Source: an uncultured Collinsella sp. (GTDB lineage: Bacteria > Actinomycetota > Coriobacteriia > Coriobacteriales > Coriobacteriaceae). Taken from it: 7,883 nucleotides of DNA. Positions 1 to 5,480 of the stretch are shown here, in pieces (within the stretch, counting starts at the first letter, position 1; each line of letters starts with the position of its first letter). The position numbers and the translations under genes are program-made. The stretch lies in assembly GCA_902470765.1 (NCBI GenBank), contig CABRHW010000034.1, positions 1-7,883 on the forward strand. Direction: 5' to 3'. Below the pieces are notes generated by a model, which saw only the letters and a list, made by a program, of their open reading frames with translations, made no database searches and was not told the DNA's origin.

Positions 1-482
1 TGCAGGACGTGAACCTGTTCACCGGCACCGTGATGGACAACATCCGCTACGGCAACCTGGACGCCACCGACGAGGAGTGCATCGCAGCGGCCAAGCTCGC
101 GGGCGCAGACGACTTTATCACCCGCCTGCCCGACGGCTACGACACCATGCTCACCGGCAACGGCGCACAGCTGTCGCAGGGCCAGCGTCAGCTAATTTCG
201 ATCGCCCGCGCCGCCGTCGCCGATCCGCCGGCGATGATTCTAGACGAGGCCACGAGCTCCATCGACACCCGCACCGAGGCCATCGTGCAGGCGGGCATGG
301 ATAAGCTCATGGAGGGCCGCACGACGTTTGTCATCGCGCACCGCCTTTCCACCGTGCGCAACTCCGACGCGATCATCTGTCTGGATCACGGCCGCATCAT
401 CGAGCGCGGCAACCACGACGAGCTGATCGCCAAGCGCGGATATTACTACCAGCTGTACACGGGTGCGTTTGAGCTGGAGTAG
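1..482 (+). CDS. ABC exporter ATP-binding subunit, C-terminal part (5' end outside window)
   Basis: This is the C-terminal half of a nucleotide-binding domain, open at the window's left edge; the reading frame is already running at base 3, so the GTG at 9 is not a start. The visible part begins just after the Q-loop with a VNLFTGTVMDNIRYG stretch typical of fused membrane-ATPase exporters (ABCB/MsbA-like half transporters). The signature motif LSQGQ lies at 171-185, Walker B MILDE with its catalytic Glu at 234-248, the D-loop SSID at 255-266, and the switch His in IAHRLST at 339-341. All catalytic residues on this side are intact, so the site should hydrolyse ATP. The missing part would carry Walker A and six membrane helices. 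Many such exporters act as heterodimers encoded by adjacent genes, so a partner may lie upstream. The exported substrate cannot be told. The gene ends with TAG at 480-482 and converges on the LysR gene. Confidence 0.93.
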   Translation, partial: QDVNLFTGTVMDNIRYGNLDATDEECIAAAKLAGADDFITRLPDGYDTMLTGNGAQLSQGQRQLISIARAAVADPPAMILDEATSSIDTRTEAIVQAGMDKLMEGRTTFVIAHRLSTVRNSDAIICLDHGRIIERGNHDELIAKRGYYYQLYTGAFELE

Positions 483-496
483 GACCGGTTACTGAC

Positions 497-604
497 GGAG
501 GGTGCCCCGTGGGCGGCGGGGTAATTCCTCCGTGCTCAAACATTCTCGCTTCGCTGCGAAACTGCGCGCGGAGGAAATACCCCGCCGCCCACGGGGCACC
601 CTCC
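497..604. repeat. Long near-perfect palindrome in convergent gap
   Basis: The arms 497-531 and 570-604 are reverse complements over 35 bases with one mismatch (524 against 577), and pairing extends one more base inward (532/569). The spacer of roughly 36 bases contains a short TTCGC-T-GCGAA mini-palindrome at 550-560. The arms are very GC-rich (GCCCCGTGGGCGGCGGGG core) and there is no T-tract after either arm, so it is not a standard intrinsic terminator, though transcription from the ABC gene would fold it into a very stable hairpin. The size and symmetry fit a REP/BIME- or MITE-like dispersed repeat. No transposase is nearby and no target duplication was seen. That it is a repeat family is inference. 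Confidence 0.7.
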
Positions 605-647
605 TACGCGTGATCAGCCCGTCGTTTAAATCGAAATAAAGGTTAGT

Positions 648-680
648 GAGGCCCTGGCCGTTTGGCCAGGGCCTCGTTTT
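648..680. terminator. Intrinsic terminator between convergent ABC and LysR genes
   Basis: A perfect 12-bp stem GAGGCCCTGGCC (648-659) pairs with GGCCAGGGCCTC (664-675) across a 4-base loop GTTT. On the plus strand it is followed by GTTTTGTGT, giving a short T-tract for the ABC transcript. On the minus strand it begins 12 bases past the LysR stop and is followed by ACTAACCTTTATTT, a poorer but T-containing tail. It therefore probably serves both convergent genes, best in the plus direction. Confidence 0.8.
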
Positions 681-687
681 GTGTAAG

Positions 688-1566
688 CTACTTGAGGAGT
701 TGGGCCATGGCGTTGACGAATTTTTGTACTTGAAGGGTGGGCTCGAGCGGGTAGTGCAAGAAGACCGGCACCTCGCGGCCACATAGGAACGGCACGCCTA
801 CAAAAGCCGGGTGCACGCCCGACCACGCCCCGCAAGTGAGCACTGCATCGCCCTTTTCCTCCGCCTCGTTAAAGAGCGCAAAGTCAAAACTGTCCACGTC
901 GATCACGTCCACGCCGCCATCGGCCAAAAGATCGATGCGCAGGCTGTCCATGGCGTCGTTGCCGTGGCGCAGTACGCGCAGACGCATACCCTCCAAGTCG
1001 GCAACCGTAATGCGATTCTTGCGCGCCAGCGGGCTCGTGCGCGGCAGATCGATATAAAACGGCACGTTGACAATGCGGAGCTTTTGGCAGGCATCACCCC
1101 AGCGTGGGGTCGAAAAACTCGACTGCACCACATCCACTTCGCGACCAAGGCTGCGCATGACGGTCTCGCGCTCGTCGTAGAGATCGCTTACCGGCACGAT
1201 CTCAAATCGCAGCGACGGTTCCAGATCGTGGATGCCCGACCACATCGACAGCGTTTGGCGCCCCGGGCACATCATCGACACGCCCAGGCGCACCGCACCG
1301 CCATCACCCGCGGCGCGTCGGGCTCGGCGCAGGGCATCCTCGGACTGGCGCATTATCGAGCGCGCGTCGTCCACCAGCAGCGCGCCCGCCGGCGTCACCT
1401 TGACGCCCGAATGCGAGCGCTCGAACAGCGTAATGCCAAACTCTGCCTCGAACCCCGACACCTGTTTGACGAGTGCCGGGGTCGACACGCGCAATTTTGC
1501 CGCGGCGCGCGAGAAGCTTCCCAGCTCCGCGGCGGCCGAAATAGCCTCAAGTCGTCGATCGTACAC
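688..1566 (-). CDS. LysR-family transcriptional regulator
   Basis: A 292-residue protein of the usual LysR length. Residues 6-61 form the winged helix-turn-helix, with the family pattern LGSFSRAAAKLRVSTPALVKQVSGFE followed by the wing LFERSHSGVKVTPAG. Residues 62-86 are the linker helix used for dimerisation, and 91 to about 285 form the periplasmic-binding-protein-like effector domain. The start chosen is GTG at 1566 (VYDRRLEA), because GGAGAG (1572-1577 on the complement) sits 5 bases ahead. An in-frame GTG at 1599 would add 11 residues that do not belong to the fold and would bury that ribosome site. The gene is divergent from the dehydrogenase-carrier-oxidoreductase set, the normal arrangement for a LysR regulator that activates its neighbours in response to a pathway metabolite and represses itself. 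The effector is unknown. It ends with TAG at 688-690, just before a terminator hairpin. Confidence 0.93.
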   Translation of the reverse strand: MYDRRLEAISAAAELGSFSRAAAKLRVSTPALVKQVSGFEAEFGITLFERSHSGVKVTPAGALLVDDARSIMRQSEDALRRARRAAGDGGAVRLGVSMMCPGRQTLSMWSGIHDLEPSLRFEIVPVSDLYDERETVMRSLGREVDVVQSSFSTPRWGDACQKLRIVNVPFYIDLPRTSPLARKNRITVADLEGMRLRVLRHGNDAMDSLRIDLLADGGVDVIDVDSFDFALFNEAEEKGDAVLTCGAWSGVHPAFVGVPFLCGREVPVFLHYPLEPTLQVQKFVNAMAQLLK

Positions 1567-1660
1567 GTCTTCTCTCCGTTTTCGCACGTACGGCCACACG
1601 GTGCCGCAGGGGGTCGTTTTCGCAGGTCACATGCTCAATCAGGTACAAATCGCATCATGC

Positions 1661-1683
1661 GGTGTAAACCTACAGTTAACGCC
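1661..1683. promoter_or_regulatory. Imperfect dyad, candidate LysR operator
   Basis: GGTGTAAAC and GTTAACGCC are arranged around a centre at 1672, with 8 of 11 positions complementary. Its T and A are 13 bases apart (1665, 1679), not the textbook T-N11-A. It lies over the start region expected from the LysR extended -10, and its centre is about 65 bases before the transcription start that the proposed operon promoter would give. That is where LysR recognition sites usually sit. No binding has been shown. Confidence 0.35.
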
Positions 1684-1692
1684 ATTCTAACA
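1684..1692 (-). promoter_or_regulatory. Extended -10 promoter element for the LysR gene
   Basis: On the complement the sequence reads TGTTAGAAT: a TAGAAT -10 (five of six consensus bases) preceded by the TGn extension. No good -35 lies 17 bases upstream, which extended -10 promoters do not require. It would give a transcript start near 1677 and a leader of about 110 bases before the GTG start. Confidence 0.45.
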
Positions 1693-1701
1693 AATATGCA
1701 A

Positions 1702-1730
1702 TTCACCTGCGCAAACGCAAAGCATACGAT
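1702..1730 (+). promoter_or_regulatory. Possible weak promoter for the SDR operon
   Basis: TTCACC (1702-1707) and TACGAT (1725-1730) are separated by exactly 17 bases. Each matches four of six consensus positions, so basal activity would be low, as expected for a promoter that needs a LysR activator. Start of transcription would be near 1737. The match is weak and could be chance. Confidence 0.3.
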
Positions 1731-1746
1731 AACCAGCGAAAACCAC

Positions 1747-1773
1747 GTGGGTCGGTTAATGGGAGCGACCCAC
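1747..1773 (+). promoter_or_regulatory. Leader hairpin just upstream of SDR ribosome site
   Basis: GTGGGTCG (1747-1754) and CGACCCAC (1766-1773) form a perfect 8-bp inverted repeat around an 11-base spacer. It ends 27 bases before the SDR start codon and next to GGGAGG (1775-1780). It could be a second operator or a leader hairpin affecting translation. No T-tract follows, so it is not a terminator. Confidence 0.4.
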
Positions 1774-1799
1774 TGGGAGGCACAAGAAGGGAAGTTCCT

Positions 1800-2681
1800 A
1801 TGGGCAATTGGCTTAAGCTCGAGGGCGATGTCTGCGCCGTGACTGGCGCACTCGGCGGTATGGGCGCCGAGATCTGCCGCGAGTTCGCCCGCAATGGCGC
1901 CAACGTCGTCATGCTCGACCTGGACGAGGAGAAGGTCAAGGCCGCTGCCGCCGATCTCGCTGCCGAGTTTGGCATCCACGCCGAGGGTTACAAGATGAAC
2001 GCCACCGACGAGGCCGAGGTTCAGGCCGCCGTCGATGCCACCATCGCCAACTTCGGCCGCGTCGACGTCCTCGTCAACACCGCCGGCATCCTGCGCTTCG
2101 CCGCCATGGAGGACCTGCCGCTGAGCGACTGGGAGCAGGTGCTCAGCGTCAACCTCACCGGCTACTTCATCACCTCGCAGCGCTTTGGTCGCGAGATGAT
2201 CAAGGCCGGCCAGGGCCGCCTGGTTCACATCTCCACCGTCGCCAGTCACTCCCCCGAAACGTTCTCGGGCGTGTACAGCTCCACCAAGGCGGGCGTCAAC
2301 ATGATGTCCAAGATGCTGGCTGCCGAGTGGGGTCCCTACGGCGTGCGCTCCAACTGCGTCGAGCCCTGCTTCGTCAAGACCCCCATGTCGGCAAGCTTTT
2401 ACGCCGATCCCGAGGTCGAGAAGAGCCGCAGCCGCCTCATCGCCACGCGTCGCATCGGCGAGGTCAGCGATATCGCCAACGCCGTCATGTTCCTGGCGTC
2501 CACGCGCTCAGACTTTACCACCGGCGACGCCATCAAGGTCGACGGCGGCTTCTCCAACATGATGGGCGACCTCACCGCCAAGCCCGGCGGCCGCCGCGCC
2601 TTTGCCGACAACTACCTCAAGAACAAGGGCGTCGAGCTCTGGTCCGATGAGTCCGGCGTCGCCAAGCCGACTGACCAGTAA
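1800..2681 (+). CDS. Short-chain dehydrogenase/reductase, NAD-type, with C-terminal extension
   Basis: A 293-residue classical SDR with a Rossmann fold. The cofactor loop is TGALGGMG (15-22). Asp40 at the end of the second strand favours NAD over NADP. NTAG is at 93-96, the structural Asn is Asn118, and the active-site YSSTK motif gives Tyr159 and Lys163. The catalytic serine position (13 residues before Tyr159) is Thr146, in an IST rather than ISS context. The fold closes with the usual VDGGF near 247-251, after which a 38-residue hydrophilic tail (256-293) exceeds the usual 250-residue length. Start ATG at 1800 follows AAGAAGGGAAG. As first gene of a set with a carrier and a Gfo/Idh/MocA enzyme, it probably interconverts a hydroxyl and a keto group on the imported compound. 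Sugar-acid or polyol dehydrogenases are the nearest general picture, but the substrate is unknown. Confidence 0.92.
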   Translation: MGNWLKLEGDVCAVTGALGGMGAEICREFARNGANVVMLDLDEEKVKAAAADLAAEFGIHAEGYKMNATDEAEVQAAVDATIANFGRVDVLVNTAGILRFAAMEDLPLSDWEQVLSVNLTGYFITSQRFGREMIKAGQGRLVHISTVASHSPETFSGVYSSTKAGVNMMSKMLAAEWGPYGVRSNCVEPCFVKTPMSASFYADPEVEKSRSRLIATRRIGEVSDIANAVMFLASTRSDFTTGDAIKVDGGFSNMMGDLTAKPGGRRAFADNYLKNKGVELWSDESGVAKPTDQ

Positions 2682-2693
2682 ACCAACCTGACA

Positions 2694-2724
2694 GGGAGGT
2701 CCCGCGGATACGACCGCTCCTCCC
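2694..2724 (+). other. Intercistronic hairpin between SDR and MFS genes
   Basis: GGGAGG (2694-2699) pairs with CCTCCC (2719-2724). Inside lies a second stem GCGG (2704-2707)/CCGC (2714-2717) with loop ATACGA, separated by a bulge. A competing pair, GATACG (2707-2712) with CGTATC (2726-2731), cannot form at the same time. No T-run follows, so read-through into the carrier gene 24 bases later is expected. It could stabilise or tune the mRNA. Confidence 0.35.
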
Positions 2725-2747
2725 CCGTATCGATTAGAAAGAGTCCA

Positions 2748-4004
2748 ATGGCTTCCACCAACTCCAACAAGGGTCGCGCCGTCGTGCTTTCCGCCGCATG
2801 CGTCACCATGTTCTTCATCAGCTCCATCGCGCTGTATTCCGTCGTGAGCAAGAACCTGCTCGCCGTCTACCCCGAGTGGTCCAGCGCCCTTACCTGGGCC
2901 TTCCCGGTCTTTCAGACCATCATGGCCGTGACGGGCATCTTCGCCGGCCGCATCTCCGATAAGATCGGCCCGCGCAACGTCGTTATCGCCGCCGCCGTGT
3001 GCTACGGCCTGGGCTGGTTCATGTCCGGCACCGTCACCGAGCCGTGGCAGTTCTACCTGTGGTTCTCGCTCGTCGCCGCCATCGGCAACGGCCTGGGCTA
3101 CAACCCGGCGCTCACCACCGGCCAAAAGTGGTTCATCGACAAGAAGGGCCTCGCCTCCGGCATCACCCTGGCCGCTTCGACCGCCGGCCCCGCCGTGCTG
3201 TCCCCGGTGCTCGCCTCGCTGCTCATCCCGAGCCTGGGCATCTTTGGCGCCCTTAAGGCGCTCGGCGTCATCTTCTTTGTGACGATCGCCGCCTCCGCCC
3301 TGTTCCTGAAGGCCCCCGAGGCCGGTTGGCTGCCCGAGGGCTTCGAGGCCCCCAAGGGCGGCGCGCACGCCGGCACCTTCGGCGACCTCACCCCGAGCGA
3401 GATGGTCAAGACCCCGCGTTTCTGGGTTCTCATCGTCACCTTCGCCTTTGCCGCCACCGCGGGCACCCTGCTCGTCGGCAAGGTTGCCTCCATCGCCGCC
3501 GTCCAGCTCTTCGCCGACCCCACGAGCGCCGCGGCCGTCGCCCTCGGCGGTGTGGTGGTCTCCGTCAACACATGCGCCAACCTGGTTGGCCGTCTGTCCT
3601 TTGGCCAGATCATCGACAAGCTCGGCGCCTATAAGTCGCTGCTCATCAGCCTTGTCGTCACCATCGTCGCACTCGTCATCATGTCGATGAGCTTTACGCA
3701 GAGCATGTTCTTTGTGGCGCTCGCCCTGCTCGGCTTTAGCTTTGGCGCCCTGCTCGTCATCTACCCGCCGCTCACCGGTGGCGCCTTTGGCACCAGTAAC
3801 ATCGGCGTCAACTACGGCATCATGTTTTTGGGCTATGCCGCTTCCACCTGGATCAGCCAGCCCATCACCGCCGTGCTGTATCACGCCGAGGCCGGCAGCG
3901 CCGCCTACCAGCAGTCCTTCTACGGCGCCATCGTGATCGCCGCCATCGCCGTCGTGCTCACCGTCTACATGATGGTCTCCGACAGCAAGAAGAAATCCGC
4001 CTAG
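2748..4004 (+). CDS. MFS carrier of the OFA (oxalate/formate antiporter-like) family
   Basis: A 418-residue integral membrane protein with about 12 hydrophobic segments and the two-fold MFS repeat. The first-half motif A is GRISDKIGPR (67-76) and its second-half counterpart is GRLSFGQIIDKLG (281-293). The stretch GNGLGYNPALTTGQKWF, followed by DKKGLASG (113-138), and the later GVNYGIMF near 353-360 are hallmarks of the OFA group, which carries small monocarboxylates, dicarboxylates and similar anions. The Lys that OxlT uses for oxalate in helix 11 has no evident equivalent in the NYGIMFLGYAAST region, so oxalate is not a likely substrate. The start at 2748 has only a modest ribosome site (GAAAGAG, 2737-2743). 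It lies 66 bases after the SDR gene in the same direction. The role is inferred as uptake or exchange of the cassette's substrate across the cytoplasmic membrane. Confidence 0.9.
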   Translation: MASTNSNKGRAVVLSAACVTMFFISSIALYSVVSKNLLAVYPEWSSALTWAFPVFQTIMAVTGIFAGRISDKIGPRNVVIAAAVCYGLGWFMSGTVTEPWQFYLWFSLVAAIGNGLGYNPALTTGQKWFIDKKGLASGITLAASTAGPAVLSPVLASLLIPSLGIFGALKALGVIFFVTIAASALFLKAPEAGWLPEGFEAPKGGAHAGTFGDLTPSEMVKTPRFWVLIVTFAFAATAGTLLVGKVASIAAVQLFADPTSAAAVALGGVVVSVNTCANLVGRLSFGQIIDKLGAYKSLLISLVVTIVALVIMSMSFTQSMFFVALALLGFSFGALLVIYPPLTGGAFGTSNIGVNYGIMFLGYAASTWISQPITAVLYHAEAGSAAYQQSFYGAIVIAAIAVVLTVYMMVSDSKKKSA

Positions 4005-4014
4005 TTTTACCGAC

Positions 4015-4041
4015 GTGACAAAGGGACTGCCCCTTTGTCAC
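4015..4041. repeat. Perfect 11-bp hairpin between MFS and Gfo/Idh/MocA genes
   Basis: GTGACAAAGGG (4015-4025) and CCCTTTGTCAC (4031-4041) are exact reverse complements around the 5-base loop ACTGC. It starts 10 bases after the carrier stop and ends 21 bases before the AAGGAG ribosome site of the next gene. There is no T-tract, so it should not stop transcription fully. Its shape, with an ACAAAGGGACTG-type core, resembles REP palindromes that I recall as dispersed in gut bacterial genomes; this was not searched. It may also protect the upstream mRNA from 3' decay and so set carrier and oxidoreductase levels apart. Confidence 0.65.
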
Positions 4042-4073
4042 ATTCCACCGGCCACCAGTATTAAGGAGTCGAA

Positions 4074-5114
4074 ATGTCTGAGCTCAATCCCGTCCGCATT
4101 GCCGTTATCGGCGCCGGCGCCATGGGCCGCAACCACATCCGCTTTGTCACCGAGGAGCCCGAGGCCGAGCTCGTCGCCATCGCCGACGCCTTTGAGGGCG
4201 CCCGCGCCACGGCCGAGACCGCCGGCGTGCCGTTTTACACCGATCCCGCCCAGATGATGGACGAGGTCAAGCCCGAGGCCGTCATTATCGCCACCCCCAA
4301 CGACCTGCACCTGGGCGTTGCTCGCGAGGCTGTGAAGCGCAATATCGTGCCGTTGGTCGAAAAGCCGATCTCCAACGACCTGGAGGATGCCCAGGCTTTC
4401 GCTGCCGAGGCCGAGACCGCCGGCGTGCCCGTGCTCGTGGGCCAGCACCGTCGCCACAACCCCTTCGTCAACAAGGCCAAGGAGATCATCGAGTCCGGCG
4501 AGCTGGGCAAGCTCACCGTGTCGAGCTTCCACTACATGATCTATAAGAACGACGAGTATTTCGATGTCGAGTGGCGCCGCAAGAAGGGCGCCGGCCCGAT
4601 CCTGGTCAACCTGGTTCACGACGTCGATCTACTCCGCTATCTGCTGGGCGAGCCCGTTGCCGTCCAGGGTATGCAGTCCAGCGCCGCCCGCGGTTTTGAG
4701 ACCGAGGACTCCGCCGTGGTCAACGTCCGTTTTGCCGATGGCGCACTTGCGAGCATGACCATCTCCGACGCCACCGCCAGCCCCTGGAACTGGGAGGCAA
4801 CCGCTCGCGAGGATCCGCAGTACCGCCCCTTCGACGCCGACGCCTACTTTATCGGCGGCACTAAGGGCGCCCTGTCGCTGCCCCGCCTGCACCAGTTCTC
4901 CTACGACGGCGCCTCTAACTGGCACAAGCCGCTGCAGATGGAGATCCCGGCTGTGGACCCGGCGCTGCCGCACAAGATGCAGCTCAAGCACTTTGTGAAG
5001 GTCGTCCGCCGCGAGGTCGAGCCCGTCGTGACCCCCGCCGATAACGTCAAGACGCTCACGCTTCTCAACGCCATCAAGGAGGCCGCCGAGACCGGCCAGC
5101 TCGTCGAGCTGTAA
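4074..5114 (+). CDS. Gfo/Idh/MocA-family oxidoreductase
   Basis: A 346-residue, two-domain NAD(P)-dependent enzyme of normal family length. Residues 1 to about 122 form the Rossmann domain, with the nucleotide loop GAGAMG (13-18), Asp38 after the second strand (suggesting NAD preference), ATPNDLH (73-79) and the family signature EKP (96-98), whose Lys97 is catalytic. The rest is the C-terminal alpha/beta domain, with QHRRHNP (124-130) and VNLVHDVDLLRYL, in which His182 is the expected catalytic His. The Asp usually found four residues before this His is Val178, with Asn179 three before, a pattern I associate with a divergent subgroup. Start ATG 4074 has AAGGAG 5 bases upstream. As last gene of the operon it probably oxidises or reduces a cyclic polyol, sugar or keto-acid made by or fed to the SDR. 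Inositol, quinate-like and sugar substrates all remain possible. Confidence 0.92.
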   Translation: MSELNPVRIAVIGAGAMGRNHIRFVTEEPEAELVAIADAFEGARATAETAGVPFYTDPAQMMDEVKPEAVIIATPNDLHLGVAREAVKRNIVPLVEKPISNDLEDAQAFAAEAETAGVPVLVGQHRRHNPFVNKAKEIIESGELGKLTVSSFHYMIYKNDEYFDVEWRRKKGAGPILVNLVHDVDLLRYLLGEPVAVQGMQSSAARGFETEDSAVVNVRFADGALASMTISDATASPWNWEATAREDPQYRPFDADAYFIGGTKGALSLPRLHQFSYDGASNWHKPLQMEIPAVDPALPHKMQLKHFVKVVRREVEPVVTPADNVKTLTLLNAIKEAAETGQLVEL

Positions 5115-5186
5115 TGCCTTAAGAGCGGGTCGCGGCAAACTCCCCGCCGAGCGCCTTGGCCCGCCGCCAACAAGCCCCTCTTCTTT

Positions 5187-5221
5187 GCCCCGCGAGCAGC
5201 CTCCTGCCCGCGGGGCCTTTT
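5187..5221 (+). terminator. Intrinsic terminator of the SDR-MFS-Gfo operon
   Basis: GCCCCGCG (5187-5194) pairs with CGCGGGGC (5209-5216). After one A/C mismatch an inner stem GCAG (5196-5199)/CTGC (5204-5207) closes a CCTC loop. CTTTTGCT follows. It lies 72 bases after the oxidoreductase stop and is the only good terminator after the three-gene set, which supports co-transcription of those genes. Confidence 0.78.
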
Positions 5222-5281
5222 GCTACCTTGCCGACGATTTTTCTGGAGCGGGGGCTATTTTGCACCTCAGTCTGATTCGTT

Positions 5282-5443
5282 CGCCACGAAATGGGCCTAT
5301 CTACTACGTTTAACCGATCACCCTCAAGCATGCCGAATTTCGAGAAATAAAAACCGCAGGTAGGCGGGTTGCGTATTTTCGGAAAACCGAGGGATGGTCG
5401 ACCCATATGGTTCAAACGTAGTAGATAGGTCGTTTTCGTGGCG
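5282..5443. repeat. Large nested inverted-repeat element upstream of tex (MITE-like or structured RNA)
   Basis: The outer arms CGCCACGAAA (5282-5291) and TTTCGTGGCG (5434-5443) match perfectly over 10 bases. After a 4x4 internal loop, CCTATCTACTACGTTT (5296-5311) matches AAACGTAGTAGATAGG (5414-5429) over 16 bases. After one bulged base, AACC (5312-5315) pairs with GGTT (5409-5412). Further in, CCCTC (5321-5325)/GAGGG (5389-5393) and CCGAA (5333-5337)/TTCGG (5378-5382) pair. The apex is a small hairpin CCGC (5354-5357)/GCGG (5364-5367). The whole 162 bases can fold as one long branched rod. It is more AT-rich than its surroundings and encodes no plausible protein. No target duplication, transposase or clear internal promoter was found. 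It may be a non-autonomous mobile element, a dispersed repeat or a non-coding RNA. Confidence 0.65.
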
Positions 5444-5447
5444 CGGC

Positions 5448-5466
5448 CCCAAAACAGTCTTTTGGG
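5448..5466. other. Short perfect hairpin in tex upstream region
   Basis: CCCAAAA (5448-5454) and TTTTGGG (5460-5466) pair perfectly around CAGTC. It lies between the large inverted repeat and the proposed tex -10, where it could act as an operator or be incidental. No T-run follows, so it is not a terminator. Confidence 0.35.
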
Positions 5467-5472
5467 ACGGGT

Positions 5473-5480
5473 GGTATCCT
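5473..5480 (+). promoter_or_regulatory. Possible extended -10 promoter for tex
   Basis: TGGTATCCT spans 5472-5480, with a TATCCT hexamer (four of six consensus bases) behind a TGn extension. It would start transcription near 5487 and give a leader of about 38 bases to the ATG. No convincing -35 is seen about 17 bases upstream. It is the best candidate in the gap after the operon terminator. Confidence 0.35.

Larger units (their letters stand above)
1567..1799. promoter_or_regulatory. Divergent control region between LysR gene and SDR operon
   Basis: This 233-base gap has no gene and is noticeably more AT-rich than its surroundings, as expected for two back-to-back promoters. It holds an extended -10 for the LysR gene, an imperfect 23-base dyad over the same spot, a possible weak operon promoter, a small perfect dyad CGCAT-C-ATGCG at 1651-1661, and a leader hairpin directly before the SDR ribosome site. 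These are listed separately. The layout fits LysR autorepression plus activation of the operon, which is family knowledge rather than something shown here. Confidence 0.6.

Noticed and set aside
9..482. Complete small ABC protein starting at GTG 9
   Set aside because: The frame is open to the left edge and lacks Walker A and the membrane domain, so it is the tail of a longer gene.
1567..1599. Longer LysR start at GTG 1599
   Set aside because: The added residues are basic and foreign to the fold, and they would absorb the GGAGAG site that fits GTG 1566.
811..1842. 343-codon plus-strand frame across the LysR gene and control region
   Set aside because: His/Arg/Ala-rich translation without domain features; it crosses the divergent promoter region and overlaps the SDR start.
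2508..3884. 458-codon open frame on the minus strand across the SDR and MFS genes
   Set aside because: Low-complexity Gly/Asp/Glu-rich translation and no ribosome site; it is a shadow of the carrier gene.
5282..5443. CRISPR array or attachment site explanation for the repeated 16-mer
   Set aside because: There are only two copies and they are inverted, with no regular spacers, cas genes, integrase or tRNA nearby.
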